Below, piece after piece: positions 1 to 9,449 of a DNA stretch of 64,000 bases. The notes under the pieces were generated by a model. It was not told the DNA's origin. It searched no databases and was given only the letters and a program-made list of their open reading frames with translations. Origin of the DNA: Erysipelotrichaceae bacterium. Lineage in GTDB: Bacteria > Bacillota_I > Bacilli_A > Erysipelotrichales > Erysipelotrichaceae. Position numbers and translations under genes: made by a program. The stretch covers positions 62,001-126,000 of the forward strand of contig JAFYHQ010000029.1 of assembly GCA_017539105.1 (NCBI GenBank), written 5' to 3'. Numbering within the stretch: the stretch's first letter is position 1; the number at the start of each line of letters is the position of its first letter.

Positions 1-457
1 AGTGGAGCTGGATAAAAAGAAATGCAAGGCTATCTACGGAACATTTATGTACAAGGGAGAAAAAATCATACTGGCAAAGCCTCAGACCTATATGAACCTT
101 TCCGGAGAATCCGTGCAGAGTCTGATGCATTTCTATCAGCTGTCAGAGGAAGATCTGATCGTAATCCATGATGATCTGGATCTGCCGGTAGGCAAGCTTC
201 GTTTACGGATGAAAGGCTCTTCCGGAGGACAGAAAGGGATGGGGAATATCATCACCCATCTGCATAGTTCCGATATCAGCCGTATCCGTATCGGTATCGG
301 GAACGATAAACAGATCGATACGAAAGATTACGTGCTTTCCCGTTTCCATAGGGAAGAAATACCCGCAATCAGAGAAGCCGTGAAAAAAGCGGCCGAGGCC
401 GTGATCTATTCCTTTGACCATCGTTTCGATGAAGTCATGTCCATTTACAATCAATGA
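1..457 (+). CDS. pth: peptidyl-tRNA hydrolase, 5'-truncated by window edge
   Basis: Peptidyl-tRNA hydrolase releases peptides from prematurely dissociated peptidyl-tRNAs in the cytoplasm. The visible 151 residues hold the family segments KPQTYMNLSGES, HDDLDLPVGKLRLR and GSSGGQKGMGNI, which carry catalytic and tRNA-contact positions. The family N-terminus with its GLGNPG segment and catalytic His lies left of the window, so the GTG at position 2 is an internal codon, not the start. The stop overlaps the mfd ATG (ATGA), the same pth-mfd order as in Bacillus, which suggests one transcript. Confidence 0.95.
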   Translation, partial: VELDKKKCKAIYGTFMYKGEKIILAKPQTYMNLSGESVQSLMHFYQLSEEDLIVIHDDLDLPVGKLRLRMKGSSGGQKGMGNIITHLHSSDISRIRIGIGNDKQIDTKDYVLSRFHREEIPAIREAVKKAAEAVIYSFDHRFDEVMSIYNQ

Positions 458-3400
458 GAAACACCGTCCTGTTAGATGAGATCAAAGATATCCTGAATGA
501 TGATTCAGGTTTTTTAAGTTACAGCAGTCTCATCGAAGAAGCATTGAAACTGGCGCTTCTGGCGAAAGAAAGCGATGTGCCGATCATTGCGGTCAAGGAA
601 AACAATTATCTCGTAAACAAGCTGCAGGAGATCCTGTGGTCTTATTTTACGGAAGAAGAGATCGTCAGCTATCTGCCGGAAGAATCCCTCAGGGCAGAAG
701 AGATCGCTTCCAGCTACGAGAACCGGGCCAACCGTCTGAACAGCCTGTACAGGATCATCCGCAGCGATCAGCTGAAGATCATCCTGATTTCTCCTTACGG
801 ATTCATCCGGCATCTTCCTCATAAGAAAGAACTCCAAGGAAAGCTTCTGAAACTCTCCAAGGATATGGAATACCGCAAAGAGGATCTGATCAGGAAACTG
901 ACCGAACTGGGCTACGAGAAAACCAATCATGTCGAGACGCCGATGACCTATGCCTCAAGAGGCTTCATCGTCGATGTGTATTCCGTCAATTACGATCATC
1001 CGATCCGTATCGAGTTCTTCGATGATATCATCGATTCCCTGCGTTTCTTCGATAACAGTACCCAGCGCACGATCAGCGAAGCGGAAGAAGTCGAGATCTG
1101 TTTTGCGAAAGACGTCTTTTTCGATGAGGATAAGAAACGTTACCTGGAAGACAATGTCCAGGCCTTGAGCGGACAGATGGAACTGGAACTGGAATACATC
1201 AAGTCGGATGTCTATCGACAGTCCCAGTATTTCTATTACTGCTACTTCGAACAGGAACATCTTAAGGATTATGTGAAGGATTTCAAGCTCTATCTTTCGG
1301 ATGAAGAAAAGATACGCTCTCATCTGAAACTGCTGAACGATGAAAGCATCGCTTATATCCAGGAGATGTATGACGAAAAGAAGCTTCCTTTGAGGTTTGC
1401 GGTCTATGCGGACTTCCATCGCGAATGCGCAAAACAGGAAATCATTGAAGGCCGTCCGTTTGCGGCTATCAGCCCATTAAGCGAGACCGATCTTCCTTAC
1501 GGCACTCTGGATTATATCATCAGTATCATTGCCAAGGAAAAGTATGAAAAGAAACTGATCGCGGTAGAAGAGAAGCAGTATGACGAGCTTCTGCATAGTC
1601 TGGAAAAGCAGGATCTTCCATATGCGGTATTCAAGAATCAGCTGAAGGAAGGACTGAATATCGCCAGAACGAATCTGTTTGGCGGTTTTGCGATCGATTC
1701 TCTTGATCTGGCTGTCTATACGCCAAGAGAAATCTTTAAGCAGAGAACGCATATCGGCCGTTTTGCGCACAAGTATGCCGAAGCGAGGACTCTGAACTCC
1801 TATGAAGAACTCAATCCCGGAGACTATGTCGTCCATGACCAGTACGGGATCGGACGTTTCGTGGCGATCGAACGCAGGGAAGTCAACGGAATCGAATGCG
1901 ACTACCTGAAAATCATCTATAAAGGAAACGATATCCTGCTGGTACCGCTGTCGCAGTTCTCTCTGGTCAGGAAGTATGTCTCCAGCGAAGGGGCTGTTCC
2001 GAAGCTGCATAAGCTTGGCTCCAAGGAATGGGTCGAAACCAAACGCAGAGTCGAAGAGAATGTCAATGACCTGGCAGGCAAGCTGATCGAACTGTACAGT
2101 ATCCGTGATACGGAAATCGGTTTTGCGTTCTCGAAAGACAACGAGATGCAGAAAGAATTCGAAGATACCTTCGAGTTCGACCTGACGCCGGATCAGATCG
2201 TGGCGATCGATGAAGTGAAAGCGGACATGGAAGCGAAGAAACCGATGGATCGTCTCTTGTGCGGAGATGTCGGTTTCGGCAAGACCGAGGTCGCGATAAG
2301 GGCAGCCTTCAAAGCTGTCAATGATGACAAGCAGGTCGCCTATCTCTGTCCGACGACCATCCTTTCGTTCCAGCATTATGACACCTTCAAGAAACGTTTC
2401 GAGAACTTCCCGGTAAGAGTTGAATTATTAAACCGTTACGTCCCTGCCGACCGGCAAAGAAGGATCATCGAAGACCTCGTGGCAGGCAAGGTGGATGTGC
2501 TGATCGGTACGCATCGCATCCTTTCGAAGGATATCGTTTATAAAGACTTAGGATTACTGATCATCGACGAGGAACAGCGTTTCGGAGTGGAACACAAGGA
2601 ACGGATCAAGCAGCTGAAGAATTCCATCGATGTCCTGTCGTTGAGCGCGACCCCGATCCCAAGAACCCTGCAGATGTCCCTGGTAGGCATACGCGGACTG
2701 TCTACGCTGGATACGCCTCCATCCAACCGTTATCCGGTACAGACCTATGTGGTCCACAAAAATGACAATCTTATCGAAGAAGTCATTTTAAGAGAACTGG
2801 AACGGGAGGGGCAGGTCTTCTATCTCTTTAATAATGTCGAAATGATCTATGCTTTGGCCCACAAGATCAAGGAACGCATCCCGTACGCCAATGTCGGGGT
2901 CGCCCATGGCCAGATGGACCGGCAGGAAATCGAAGATGTCATGTACCGCTTCTATGCGGGAGAGATCAATGTCCTGATTTGCACGACCATCATCGAAACA
3001 GGACTGGATATCCCGAATGCGAACACCATCATCATCGACAATGCCCAGAATTTCGGACTCTCCCAGCTCTATCAGATCAAGGGAAGGGTCGGCCGCTCCG
3101 ATCGTGTCGCCTATGCTTATCTGATCATTCCGGAAAAGAAACAGTTGAATGAGAACTCCCTGAAACGTCTGGAAGCGATCAAAGAATTCACTGCTTTAGG
3201 TTCCGGATACAAGATCGCCATGCGCGATCTCACCATCCGCGGCGCAGGAGATCTGTTAGGCGAGAAACAGTCCGGTTTCATCGACAATGTCGGCCTGGAT
3301 CTGTATCTGGCGATGCTGAATAAGGCAATCTCGAAAGCCAAAGGCGAAGAAGTCCAGGAAGAAGAAACGAAACCCAACATCAATATTCCTTTGTCCAGCT

Positions 3401-3825
3401 ATATTCCCGATGATTTCTCGGATAACGACTACGACAAGCTGTCGCTCTATCACGAACTCTATGATGTCAAAGACGGAGAAGAACTTTTCGCTTTCTATCT
3501 GAAAATCATGGACCAGTACGGAAAACTGCCGAAAGAAGTCGAAGCTTTGTTCAATAAAAAGAAGCTGGAACTGTTGTATAATCTCAATTTAGTTGATAAA
3601 GTAATGAATACGAAGGGCAAGTTCATGGTGACCTTATCGAAAGAGTATTCTGATCATATCGATGGCGTGAAACTCTTCGGCTACTGCAATGAACTGTCAC
3701 GGGATATCGATATTACATATAAAAACAATAAGCTTACGGTTTCCATCGATAATCAGAAGGAATCCATCAGCAAGCTGTTCAAACTGATCGATCATCTCGA
3801 TCAACTGGAGAAACATGAGGATTGA
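454..3825 (+). CDS. mfd: transcription-repair coupling factor Mfd
   Basis: Mfd displaces RNA polymerase stalled at DNA lesions and recruits UvrA. The 1123-residue length is normal for the family. Domains in order: UvrB-like N-terminal modules (about 1-330), the CarD-like RNA polymerase interaction domain (about 449-510, starting [17 protein letters not shown]), and the translocase core with Walker [10 protein letters not shown] (about 603), DEEQ box DEEQRFG (about 705) and motif VI GRVGRS (about 878). A C-terminal TRCF domain follows from about 970. It overlaps pth at its start and rqcP by 11 bases at its end, so translation is probably coupled. Confidence 0.97.
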   Translation: MRNTVLLDEIKDILNDDSGFLSYSSLIEEALKLALLAKESDVPIIAVKENNYLVNKLQEILWSYFTEEEIVSYLPEESLRAEEIASSYENRANRLNSLYRIIRSDQLKIILISPYGFIRHLPHKKELQGKLLKLSKDMEYRKEDLIRKLTELGYEKTNHVETPMTYASRGFIVDVYSVNYDHPIRIEFFDDIIDSLRFFDNSTQRTISEAEEVEICFAKDVFFDEDKKRYLEDNVQALSGQMELELEYIKSDVYRQSQYFYYCYFEQEHLKDYVKDFKLYLSDEEKIRSHLKLLNDESIAYIQEMYDEKKLPLRFAVYADFHRECAKQEIIEGRPFAAISPLSETDLPYGTLDYIISIIAKEKYEKKLIAVEEKQYDELLHSLEKQDLPYAVFKNQLKEGLNIARTNLFGGFAIDSLDLAVYTPREIFKQRTHIGRFAHKYAEARTLNSYEELNPGDYVVHDQYGIGRFVAIERREVNGIECDYLKIIYKGNDILLVPLSQFSLVRKYVSSEGAVPKLHKLGSKEWVETKRRVEENVNDLAGKLIELYSIRDTEIGFAFSKDNEMQKEFEDTFEFDLTPDQIVAIDEVKADMEAKKPMDRLLCGDVGFGKTEVAIRAAFKAVNDDKQVAYLCPTTILSFQHYDTFKKRFENFPVRVELLNRYVPADRQRRIIEDLVAGKVDVLIGTHRILSKDIVYKDLGLLIIDEEQRFGVEHKERIKQLKNSIDVLSLSATPIPRTLQMSLVGIRGLSTLDTPPSNRYPVQTYVVHKNDNLIEEVILRELEREGQVFYLFNNVEMIYALAHKIKERIPYANVGVAHGQMDRQEIEDVMYRFYAGEINVLICTTIIETGLDIPNANTIIIDNAQNFGLSQLYQIKGRVGRSDRVAYAYLIIPEKKQLNENSLKRLEAIKEFTALGSGYKIAMRDLTIRGAGDLLGEKQSGFIDNVGLDLYLAMLNKAISKAKGEEVQEEETKPNINIPLSSYIPDDFSDNDYDKLSLYHELYDVKDGEELFAFYLKIMDQYGKLPKEVEALFNKKKLELLYNLNLVDKVMNTKGKFMVTLSKEYSDHIDGVKLFGYCNELSRDIDITYKNNKLTVSIDNQKESISKLFKLIDHLDQLEKHED

Positions 3826-4075
3826 CAAATATCTGAAAGTATCACGTATCCTGAAACGGAGAGAAGTCGCCAAACAGCTGGCTCTGAACGAGCGTCTTTT
3901 CATCAACGAAAAAACTGCCAAACCATCCAGCGAAGTCGAACCGGGAGATGAAGTACGCATCCTTTTCGGACACCGCGAGATCAGTATCCGGGTTCTGGAA
4001 GTCAGGGAATCCGTCAGCAAGCAGGATGCTTTCTCAATGTATGAAGTCGTTGAGGAGAAAAAAGAGGAACTATAG
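3815..4075 (+). CDS. rqcP: RqcP-type S4-domain RNA-binding protein
   Basis: This 86-residue protein is essentially one S4 RNA-binding domain ([22 protein letters not shown], then a second strand block ending near residue 60). It matches the RqcP/YabO family, which binds 50S subunits and promotes Ala-tail elongation in ribosome-associated quality control together with RqcH. The mfd-rqcP-divIC order is conserved in Bacillota. Its ATG lies inside the end of mfd with a GGAG element upstream. HslR-type heat-shock S4 proteins are the main alternative, but the context favours RqcP. Confidence 0.85.
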   Translation: MRIDKYLKVSRILKRREVAKQLALNERLFINEKTAKPSSEVEPGDEVRILFGHREISIRVLEVRESVSKQDAFSMYEVVEEKKEEL

Positions 4076-4081
4076 TATAAT
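4076..4081 (+). promoter_or_regulatory. -10 box six bases upstream of divIC ATG
   Basis: A perfect TATAAT begins one base after the rqcP stop codon and is followed by AAGAGC and then the divIC ATG at 4088. No Shine-Dalgarno lies in the usual window. A TTGAGG at 4050-4055 is 20 bases upstream, which is a poor -35 spacing. The A of ATG is the predicted +1, so the transcript would be leaderless. Confidence 0.6.
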
Positions 4082-4087
4082 AAGAGC

Positions 4088-4375
4088 ATGAGCGTAAAAA
4101 AGAAAAAAGGAAATCTGGTATCCAAGCTTGTTTCGATTCTGCTGATCGTGATGGCGATCGTTGTTTTAAGCGGCGTACTGAAGAAGATCTATACGATGTT
4201 TTCTTTGCAGCAGCAAGCCAAAGTGGTGGAACAGGAACTGGAAGCGTTGCGGGATGAAAACGCGTCTCTGATCGCGACCAAGGAGAAGCTGGAAGATCCC
4301 GAATATATACAGACCTATGCCCGGGGAGAGTACATGTTTTCGAAGGGTGATGAGAAGGTCTTCTATCTTCCTTAA
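4088..4375 (+). CDS. divIC: septum formation initiator, DivIC/FtsB family
   Basis: DivIC is a bitopic division protein that forms the FtsL-DivIC-DivIB (FtsLBQ) complex controlling septal peptidoglycan synthesis. The 95-residue protein has a basic cytoplasmic N-terminus, one membrane segment (about residues 14-32), a short coiled coil (about 36-66, rich in Leu, Glu and Gln) and the conserved tail YARGEYMFSKGDEKVFYLP. Size, topology and the position after rqcP all agree with the family. The start has no Shine-Dalgarno but a TATAAT exactly six bases upstream, so it may also be read from a leaderless transcript besides mfd-rqcP read-through. Confidence 0.92.
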   Translation: MSVKKKKGNLVSKLVSILLIVMAIVVLSGVLKKIYTMFSLQQQAKVVEQELEALRDENASLIATKEKLEDPEYIQTYARGEYMFSKGDEKVFYLP

Positions 4376-4379
4376 AAAC

Positions 4380-4400
4380 GTCATCGATCGATGACTTTTT
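4380..4400 (+). terminator. intrinsic terminator after divIC
   Basis: The stem GTCATC/GATGAC closes a GATC loop and is followed by TTTTT. It sits five bases after the divIC stop and separates the pth-divIC group from the nudix gene. Confidence 0.8.
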
Positions 4401-4451
4401 AATATATTTAGGATTATTTGATTTTCAAGTGAATAATATTGTGAGGCAATC

Positions 4452-4979
4452 ATGGAAAAACAGGTGGAAAGAGAAACGATCTATGACGGAAAGGTCATAA
4501 GAGTCTATAAAGACGAAGTCGAACTGGATGATGGAAGCAGATCCGTAAGGGAGATCGTCCAGCACAATGGCGGGGTCTGTATCGCTTTGAAACATGGCAA
4601 TATCTACTACATGGTGAAGCAGTACCGTTATGCTTTGGAAAGAGACATGCTGGAATTTCCGGCAGGCAAGATCGAAAAAGGGGAAGATCCTTTGGAAGCG
4701 ATCTTGCGGGAAGTCGTTGAAGAAACGGGATACAAGGCAGAGAATCTGCGTGAAATGGGCTATGTGATCCCGACCTGTGGATACTGTACGGAGAAGATCT
4801 ATCTTTATTATGCCGAAGCGGGAGAAGAAGTCGGTCAGCACCTGGATAAGGATGAACGCATCGATCTGTATACCTATACTTTCAAGGAAATCAAAGAAAT
4901 GATTGCGAACGGCACGATCAACGACAGCAAGACGATCGCGCTGGCTTACAGGATAGAAATGGAAGGATTGGATGCTTAG
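4452..4979 (+). CDS. nudF: Nudix hydrolase, ADP-ribose pyrophosphatase type
   Basis: The protein (175 residues) probably hydrolyses ADP-ribose to AMP and ribose 5-phosphate. A complete Nudix box (G-x5-E-x7-REVVEETGY) spans about residues 72-94, and the N-terminal strand layout (YDGKVIRVYKDEVEL) together with YRYALERDMLEFPAGK matches ADP-ribose pyrophosphatases rather than MutT. A GTGAGG Shine-Dalgarno element precedes the ATG. It overlaps the next gene by eight bases, so the two are probably co-transcribed. Substrate is inferred from the family. Confidence 0.88.
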   Translation: MEKQVERETIYDGKVIRVYKDEVELDDGSRSVREIVQHNGGVCIALKHGNIYYMVKQYRYALERDMLEFPAGKIEKGEDPLEAILREVVEETGYKAENLREMGYVIPTCGYCTEKIYLYYAEAGEEVGQHLDKDERIDLYTYTFKEIKEMIANGTINDSKTIALAYRIEMEGLDA

Positions 4980-5760
4980 CTATCAGGACCTGGTCAACGG
5001 ACTGTTTGAGGATAATGAGAACGTGCCGGAAGATTATCTGAATTCTTTTTTCACGGCGGAACATTTCAAGGATTATCAGATCGATGAGCGGGCAGACAAG
5101 TCTCAGATCAAAGCGATCCGGACGATGTTTACTTCCAGGAAAGATCTCGATTCCCGTATCGATAGCGCCTTGAAGATCGACCCCTTCTGTCTGGAAGCGT
5201 TCTTTGCGTATTTCATCCTGACGGAAGACGTATTCGTGAATTACCGTTTCGAATCCTATTATGCGCAGGCGAATCATTATGCGGACCTGGATGCCTATCA
5301 GAAGATGTGCTATCTCTCGATCATGGATTACTATGTCGAATTTCTTCTGGATCTTCACAACATCACTTCAGCCATCAAGATACAGCGTCTGATCGTCCGT
5401 CTAAGCAAAACCGTGACTCCTGCCATGACAGACCGTCTGGCGCTGATGTACAGCCTCACGGAGAATGCCGAAGAATTCTACCGTCTCTATCTGGACCACG
5501 AGTTCCAGACCTACGATTACCTTCTCCTGCTGGCAACGCTGCTGAAACACGAAGACAAGCTCCGTGCCAGACAAGTCCTCATGGACATGCTGGAGAAGAT
5601 CGAATATGCCGACTATCTGGACCATCTCTGGGACCTGGATCTGCAGGATCCCGGACAGAAAGCCTTTTACGATGTCGTCGAAGACTGCTACGACGAGATC
5701 AGCGCCATCCCGGATTTCTTCATCTGGGTCAACACGATCAAAGAAAAGATCGAAGAGTGA
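4972..5760 (+). CDS. uncharacterised helical-repeat protein
   Basis: I do not recognise this 262-residue protein. It is acidic, rich in Leu, Tyr and Asp, has no signal peptide or membrane segment, and appears all-helical. Two-helix stretches in the middle (IDSALKIDPFCLEAFFAYFI; LTENAEEFYRLYLDHEF; LRARQVLMDMLEKIEYADYL) look like degenerate TPR-type repeats, so a scaffold or partner-binding role is possible. The start lies inside the nudix gene with a GGAAGG ribosome site, which suggests translational coupling. No catalytic motif is visible. Confidence 0.75.
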   Translation: MLSYQDLVNGLFEDNENVPEDYLNSFFTAEHFKDYQIDERADKSQIKAIRTMFTSRKDLDSRIDSALKIDPFCLEAFFAYFILTEDVFVNYRFESYYAQANHYADLDAYQKMCYLSIMDYYVEFLLDLHNITSAIKIQRLIVRLSKTVTPAMTDRLALMYSLTENAEEFYRLYLDHEFQTYDYLLLLATLLKHEDKLRARQVLMDMLEKIEYADYLDHLWDLDLQDPGQKAFYDVVEDCYDEISAIPDFFIWVNTIKEKIEE

Positions 5761-5766
5761 TATAAT
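5758..5766 (+). promoter_or_regulatory. extended -10 promoter six bases upstream of the 5773 start
   Basis: TGA-TATAAT is an extended -10 motif. Six bases (TAATAC) separate it from the ATG at 5773. No -35 box of quality is seen at 16-18 bases and no Shine-Dalgarno is present, so the predicted transcript starts at the ATG. Confidence 0.6.
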
Positions 5767-5772
5767 TAATAC

Positions 5773-6072
5773 ATGGCAAATATCGATATCAGCAGACTCA
5801 GCAATATCTATGATGAACTCGAAGACCTGAATGGGAGCGATGTATTGTTTGTGGACGAAGGATCCCAAAGCAGGTATGTGATCATGCCGATCGAGATTTT
5901 TGATCAGCTGGAAGAACTCATAGCCATGCTGAAAGAACCGGAATCGATGCCGGTCGTGAAATTCAGCGGGGAAGATATTGAACTGAGCTACGATGAATAT
6001 GAACGGATCAAGAACCAGATCATGGAAGCGGTCGAAAAGACCCTGATGCCGAAACCGGAGAAACTGAACTGA
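5773..6072 (+). CDS. small protein with weak Phd/YefM antitoxin resemblance
   Basis: This 99-residue acidic protein is not confidently recognised. Residues 22-52 (DVLFVDEGSQSRYVIMPIEI followed by FDQLEELIAML) resemble the strand-helix portion of Phd/YefM antitoxins, where a strand reading KYVLMSIEEYE precedes a helix. No toxin gene is adjacent: tmk follows with a one-base overlap. The C-terminal half (GEDIELSYDEYERIKNQIMEAVEKTL) is helical. It could be an orphan antitoxin-like regulator or simply a conserved small protein of this lineage. Its start is leaderless-type. Confidence 0.6.
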   Translation: MANIDISRLSNIYDELEDLNGSDVLFVDEGSQSRYVIMPIEIFDQLEELIAMLKEPESMPVVKFSGEDIELSYDEYERIKNQIMEAVEKTLMPKPEKLN

Positions 6073-6710
6073 TGAAGGGTTTGTTTATAACATTTGAGGG
6101 ACCGGATGGTTCCGGGAAAACGACGGTAACGAATCGGATCTGCGATCTTCTGGCAGAAAAGGGTTACGATGTCATCCATACCAGGGAACCCGGAGGGATC
6201 GTGATCGCTGAACAGATCCGCAATGTCATCCTGGATCCCAAGAATACAGCCATGGATCCCAAGACTGAAGCGCTGCTGTATGCGGCATCGAGGCGCCAGC
6301 ACCTTGTCGAAAAAGTGCTTCCTGCGATGAAAGAAGGCAAGATCGTCATCTGCGAGCGTTTTCTTGATTCCTCGCTGGCTTACCAGGGTTTCGGAAGACA
6401 GCTTGGTTTCGATGAAGTATTGGGCATCAACCTGTTTGCGACAGACAATGTCTATCCCGATCTTACCATCTACCTGGATGTCGATGAAGAAGTCGGCTTA
6501 AGCCGGCTGAAAGACCGCGAAAACAAGGACCGTCTCGATCAGGAATCCATCGATTTCCATCATCGGGTCAGCGAAGGATATCGCGCCGTACTGGAACGCT
6601 TCAAAGACCGTATCCGCATCGTGGATGCCTCCAAGCCATTGGATGAAGTCGTGAATGCCAGCCTGAATGAGGTACTGAAACTTGTCGATCAAAGAAAGAC
6701 TGAGGGATAG
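6072..6710 (+). CDS. tmk: thymidylate kinase
   Basis: dTMP kinase phosphorylates dTMP to dTDP in the DNA precursor pathway. The 212-residue protein has the P-loop GPDGSGKTT (residues 10-18), the substrate motif ERFLDSSLAYQG (about 95-106) and a LID region with basic residues (RLKDRENKDRLDQE). GGAG six bases before the ATG serves as ribosome site. It overlaps the preceding gene by one base and holB by 29 bases, in the tmk-holB-ricT-rsmI cluster typical of Bacillota. Here the c-di-AMP receptor gene darA is not inside this cluster but at 24.9 kb. Confidence 0.96.
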   Translation: MKGLFITFEGPDGSGKTTVTNRICDLLAEKGYDVIHTREPGGIVIAEQIRNVILDPKNTAMDPKTEALLYAASRRQHLVEKVLPAMKEGKIVICERFLDSSLAYQGFGRQLGFDEVLGINLFATDNVYPDLTIYLDVDEEVGLSRLKDRENKDRLDQESIDFHHRVSEGYRAVLERFKDRIRIVDASKPLDEVVNASLNEVLKLVDQRKTEG

Positions 6711-7653
6711 CGAACCTGTCGCCTATACCTGTCTGCAGAATGCATTAAGAGAACAGAAAGTAGCGCACAGCTACTTGTTTTCAGGTGAATACAATCCATT
6801 GAAGATCGAAACAGCCTATCTTCTTGCCCAGTCCATCATCGAAGGGAAGAACGATTTCGCCTGCGAGACCTGTCCGACATGCGTACGGATCCGAAACAAC
6901 GAATATTACGACATCATCTACATCGATGGCTATCAGAAGACGATTAAGAAGGAAGATGCTTCCTGGATCCTGGATGAATTCTCCAAGACTGCGCTGGAAG
7001 CCGCAGGCAAGAAGGTCTATATCCTCGCCAACATCAACAACGCTTCCACAAAGGTCCTGAACATGATCCTGAAATTCATGGAAGAACCATCCAACGACAA
7101 TACCTTCGGCATCTTCATCACAGACAGGAAAGAAGACCTGCTTCCGACGATCATCTCCCGCTGTCAGGACATCCCGTTCCTTACAAGAGATTTCTCTTTC
7201 CTGATCGAAGATTATCAGAAGGCAGGATTCGACTATGTGGATGCCTATCTCTTGTCGGATATCCGGCACAGCTTCGATCCGGATTTCGATCTGAATGATC
7301 CCTATTATCTCAATGCCAAAGAATACGTCTATCAGACGATAGAGAATCTGGACAATAAGAACTACATCCCCGTGCTGTTCTATAAAGAGTTCTACACGGC
7401 ATTCAAAGACCGCGACGACTTCAGGAAATGTACAGACCACTATCTGGCAATCATGATCAAGATGCTGGAAGACTGCCTGGAGAAGAAAGAAATCAGCGAT
7501 GAAGAATATATGCGTCATCTGGATCTGCTGCGTGCCCATGATCCGGTGAAACTGCTGGATATCTTCGAACGTGCTGCGGACAAATGCGAAGTCAACGCGG
7601 AACGCAGGCTATTGTTTGACGCGATCAGTCATGAAATAATATCATATATTTGA
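6682..7653 (+). CDS. holB: DNA polymerase III delta' subunit
   Basis: HolB is the delta' subunit of the clamp loader that opens the sliding clamp. The 323-residue protein has the AAA+ delta' layout: HSYLFSGEY near the N-terminus, a zinc-module-like CETCPTC (about residues 58-64), KKVYILANINNASTKVLNMI and KFMEEPS (sensor region). The P-loop is degenerate, as expected for delta'. One of the usual four zinc cysteines seems absent: the segment reads LLAQSI where an earlier Cys is often found. The start is TTG at 6682 with GAGGT upstream, inside tmk. Confidence 0.9.
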   Translation: MSIKERLRDSEPVAYTCLQNALREQKVAHSYLFSGEYNPLKIETAYLLAQSIIEGKNDFACETCPTCVRIRNNEYYDIIYIDGYQKTIKKEDASWILDEFSKTALEAAGKKVYILANINNASTKVLNMILKFMEEPSNDNTFGIFITDRKEDLLPTIISRCQDIPFLTRDFSFLIEDYQKAGFDYVDAYLLSDIRHSFDPDFDLNDPYYLNAKEYVYQTIENLDNKNYIPVLFYKEFYTAFKDRDDFRKCTDHYLAIMIKMLEDCLEKKEISDEEYMRHLDLLRAHDPVKLLDIFERAADKCEVNAERRLLFDAISHEIISYI

Positions 7654-7662
7654 AGGTGAACT

Positions 7663-8517
7663 ATGGAAGAAACTACGAAATATATATCGGTTCGTTTTGA
7701 AACGACCAATAAGACTTATACATTCTCGACCGATGATCCGACGATCAGAAATAACGACGCGGTCGTGGTAGAGACCCAGAGAGGCCTGGAATATGCCAAG
7801 GTCGTCTCGGATCCTTTTGATAAACCGAATGTCGGAATGGAAATCAAGCCGATCATCCGCAAAGCCGATGAGAATGACGAGAGACAGTTTGAACGCAACA
7901 AGAAGGATGCGGCCAAAGCCAAAGAGATCTGTCAGAAAGAATCCGATGCCTTGGATCTGCAGATGAATGTCATTTCGGCAGAATACACCCTGGACCGGCA
8001 GAAGATCACATTCATCTATCTGGCAGATGACCGGGTGGATTTCAGAGAATTGCTGAAAGTCCTGGCATCGATTTTCCATTGCCGTATCGACTTAAGACAA
8101 GTCGGGACCCGTGACAAGGCCAAAATGGTTTCCGGGATCGGCGTCTGCGGAAGGGAACTGTGCTGTGCCCGTTTCATCGGCGATTTTGACCGTATTTCCA
8201 TCAATATGGCGAAGAATCAGCTGCTGGCTCTGAATATACAGAAGCTTTCCGGACAGTGCGGAAACCTGATGTGCTGCCTGAAATATGAAGACGACGCCTA
8301 CAAGAAACTGAGAAAAGACCTGCCGAAACTCAACTCCCAGGTCGAATTCGAAAAAGAGAAATACCGTATCACTTCGATGAACGTGATCAATAAGACCTGC
8401 AAACTGGAGAATGCCGAGCATGCGATTTTCATTACATTGGATGAACTGATCGCGAAAGGCAAGTATACAAAACAGGTAAGCAAAGAGGAAAAGGAAGAAA
8501 GTGTCGCTGAAGAATAA
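7663..8517 (+). CDS. ricT: RicT (YaaT), PSP1-domain regulator of RNA processing
   Basis: RicT belongs to the Y-complex (RicA-RicF-RicT), an Fe-S protein complex that stimulates RNase Y cleavage of mRNAs in Bacillus. The 284-residue protein carries a PSP1 domain with the cysteine clusters CGRELCC (about residue 162) and CGQ-less second cluster SGQCGNLMCCLKYE (about 200-213), which bind the cluster in the family. The C-terminus is an acidic tail. AAGGTG precedes the ATG. It lies between holB and rsmI as in Bacillus. RicA and RicF are not encoded in this window. Confidence 0.92.
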   Translation: MEETTKYISVRFETTNKTYTFSTDDPTIRNNDAVVVETQRGLEYAKVVSDPFDKPNVGMEIKPIIRKADENDERQFERNKKDAAKAKEICQKESDALDLQMNVISAEYTLDRQKITFIYLADDRVDFRELLKVLASIFHCRIDLRQVGTRDKAKMVSGIGVCGRELCCARFIGDFDRISINMAKNQLLALNIQKLSGQCGNLMCCLKYEDDAYKKLRKDLPKLNSQVEFEKEKYRITSMNVINKTCKLENAEHAIFITLDELIAKGKYTKQVSKEEKEESVAEE

Positions 8518-9340
8518 GGCTACACTTTTTCTTGTAGCCACGCCGATCGGAAATCTTAACGAAATGACCACGAGGGCCGTGGATGTTTTGAAGAACGTCC
8601 AGGTGATCGCCTGCGAGGATACGAGGAATACCTTGAAACTTCTGACGCATTTCGATATCCATACGAGGATGATCTCGTATCATAATTTCAATGAGGAAGA
8701 ATCCTCTGAAGGGATCATCAAATTAATGGAAGAAGGCAAGGATGTCGCTCTGGTATCGGATGCGGGCTATCCTTTGCTGTCGGATCCGGGATATCATCTG
8801 GTCAATCGTGTTATTGAAGAAGACTACAATATCGTGACGGTATCGGGACCGAATGCCGCATTGAATGCCTTGGTGGCTTCAGGACTGAAAACGAATCATT
8901 ATCTGTTCTATGGTTTCCTGAATGCAAAATCCGCCAAAGCAAGAAAAGAGCTGGAAGAGCTTAGATACTTCCCGTACACGCTGATTTTCTATGAAGCGCC
9001 TCATCGTATCGAAAAAACCTTAAAGCTCTGTCTGGAGGTCCTGGGAGAGCGCAGAGCGTGTCTGGCAAGGGAACTGACCAAGCTGCATGAAGAATATCAC
9101 AGAGGAAATTTGAGTGAACTGTGTGAGCTGTCGGATCTGAAAGGGGAAATGGTTCTGCTGATCGAGGGATATGAGAAAGAAGAGGAAGAAATCGATCAGG
9201 AAGAACTGTTCAAAGAGATCGGTGAGCTGATCGAAGAAGGGCACAAAACCAAAGAAGCCGTCGGCCAGATCGCCAAGGAACACGGACTGTCAAAGAATGC
9301 CTTATATAACGATTATCTGAAACATAACAATAAGGAATAA
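8501..9340 (+). CDS. rsmI: 16S rRNA (cytidine1402-2'-O)-methyltransferase
   Basis: RsmI uses SAM to methylate the ribose of C1402 in the 30S P-site. The 279-residue protein shows the tetrapyrrole-methylase fold motifs VATPIGNLNEMT (about 12-23), CEDTRNTLKLL, SDAGYPLLSDPG (about 86-97) and GPNAALNALVASG, followed by a helical C-terminal RsmI domain. It starts with GTG at 8501 behind GGAAGAAA inside ricT, giving a 17-base overlap. A terminator follows. Confidence 0.95.
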   Translation: MSLKNKATLFLVATPIGNLNEMTTRAVDVLKNVQVIACEDTRNTLKLLTHFDIHTRMISYHNFNEEESSEGIIKLMEEGKDVALVSDAGYPLLSDPGYHLVNRVIEEDYNIVTVSGPNAALNALVASGLKTNHYLFYGFLNAKSAKARKELEELRYFPYTLIFYEAPHRIEKTLKLCLEVLGERRACLARELTKLHEEYHRGNLSELCELSDLKGEMVLLIEGYEKEEEEIDQEELFKEIGELIEEGHKTKEAVGQIAKEHGLSKNALYNDYLKHNNKE

Positions 9341-9355
9341 TAAATGAACCTGAAG

Positions 9356-9377
9356 AAAGCCTGTAACAGGGCTTTTT
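9356..9377 (+). terminator. intrinsic terminator after rsmI
   Basis: AAAGCC and GGCTTT form a stem around the loop TGTAACAG and run into TTTTT. It ends the tmk-rsmI group. Confidence 0.65.
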
Positions 9378-9387
9378 CAAAAAAGGT

Positions 9388-9416
9388 TTGCAAATAGAGA
9401 AACAGTTGACTATAAT
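9388..9416 (+). promoter_or_regulatory. sigma-A-type promoter of the 9450 gene
   Basis: TTGCAA (9388-9393) and TATAAT (9411-9416) are separated by 17 bases. The resulting leader is about 27 bases and contains the ribosome site GGAAAGGAGGAG at about 9431-9442. Confidence 0.75.
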
Positions 9417-9449
9417 AAACATAATATTTCCGGAAAGGAGGAGTAAAAC

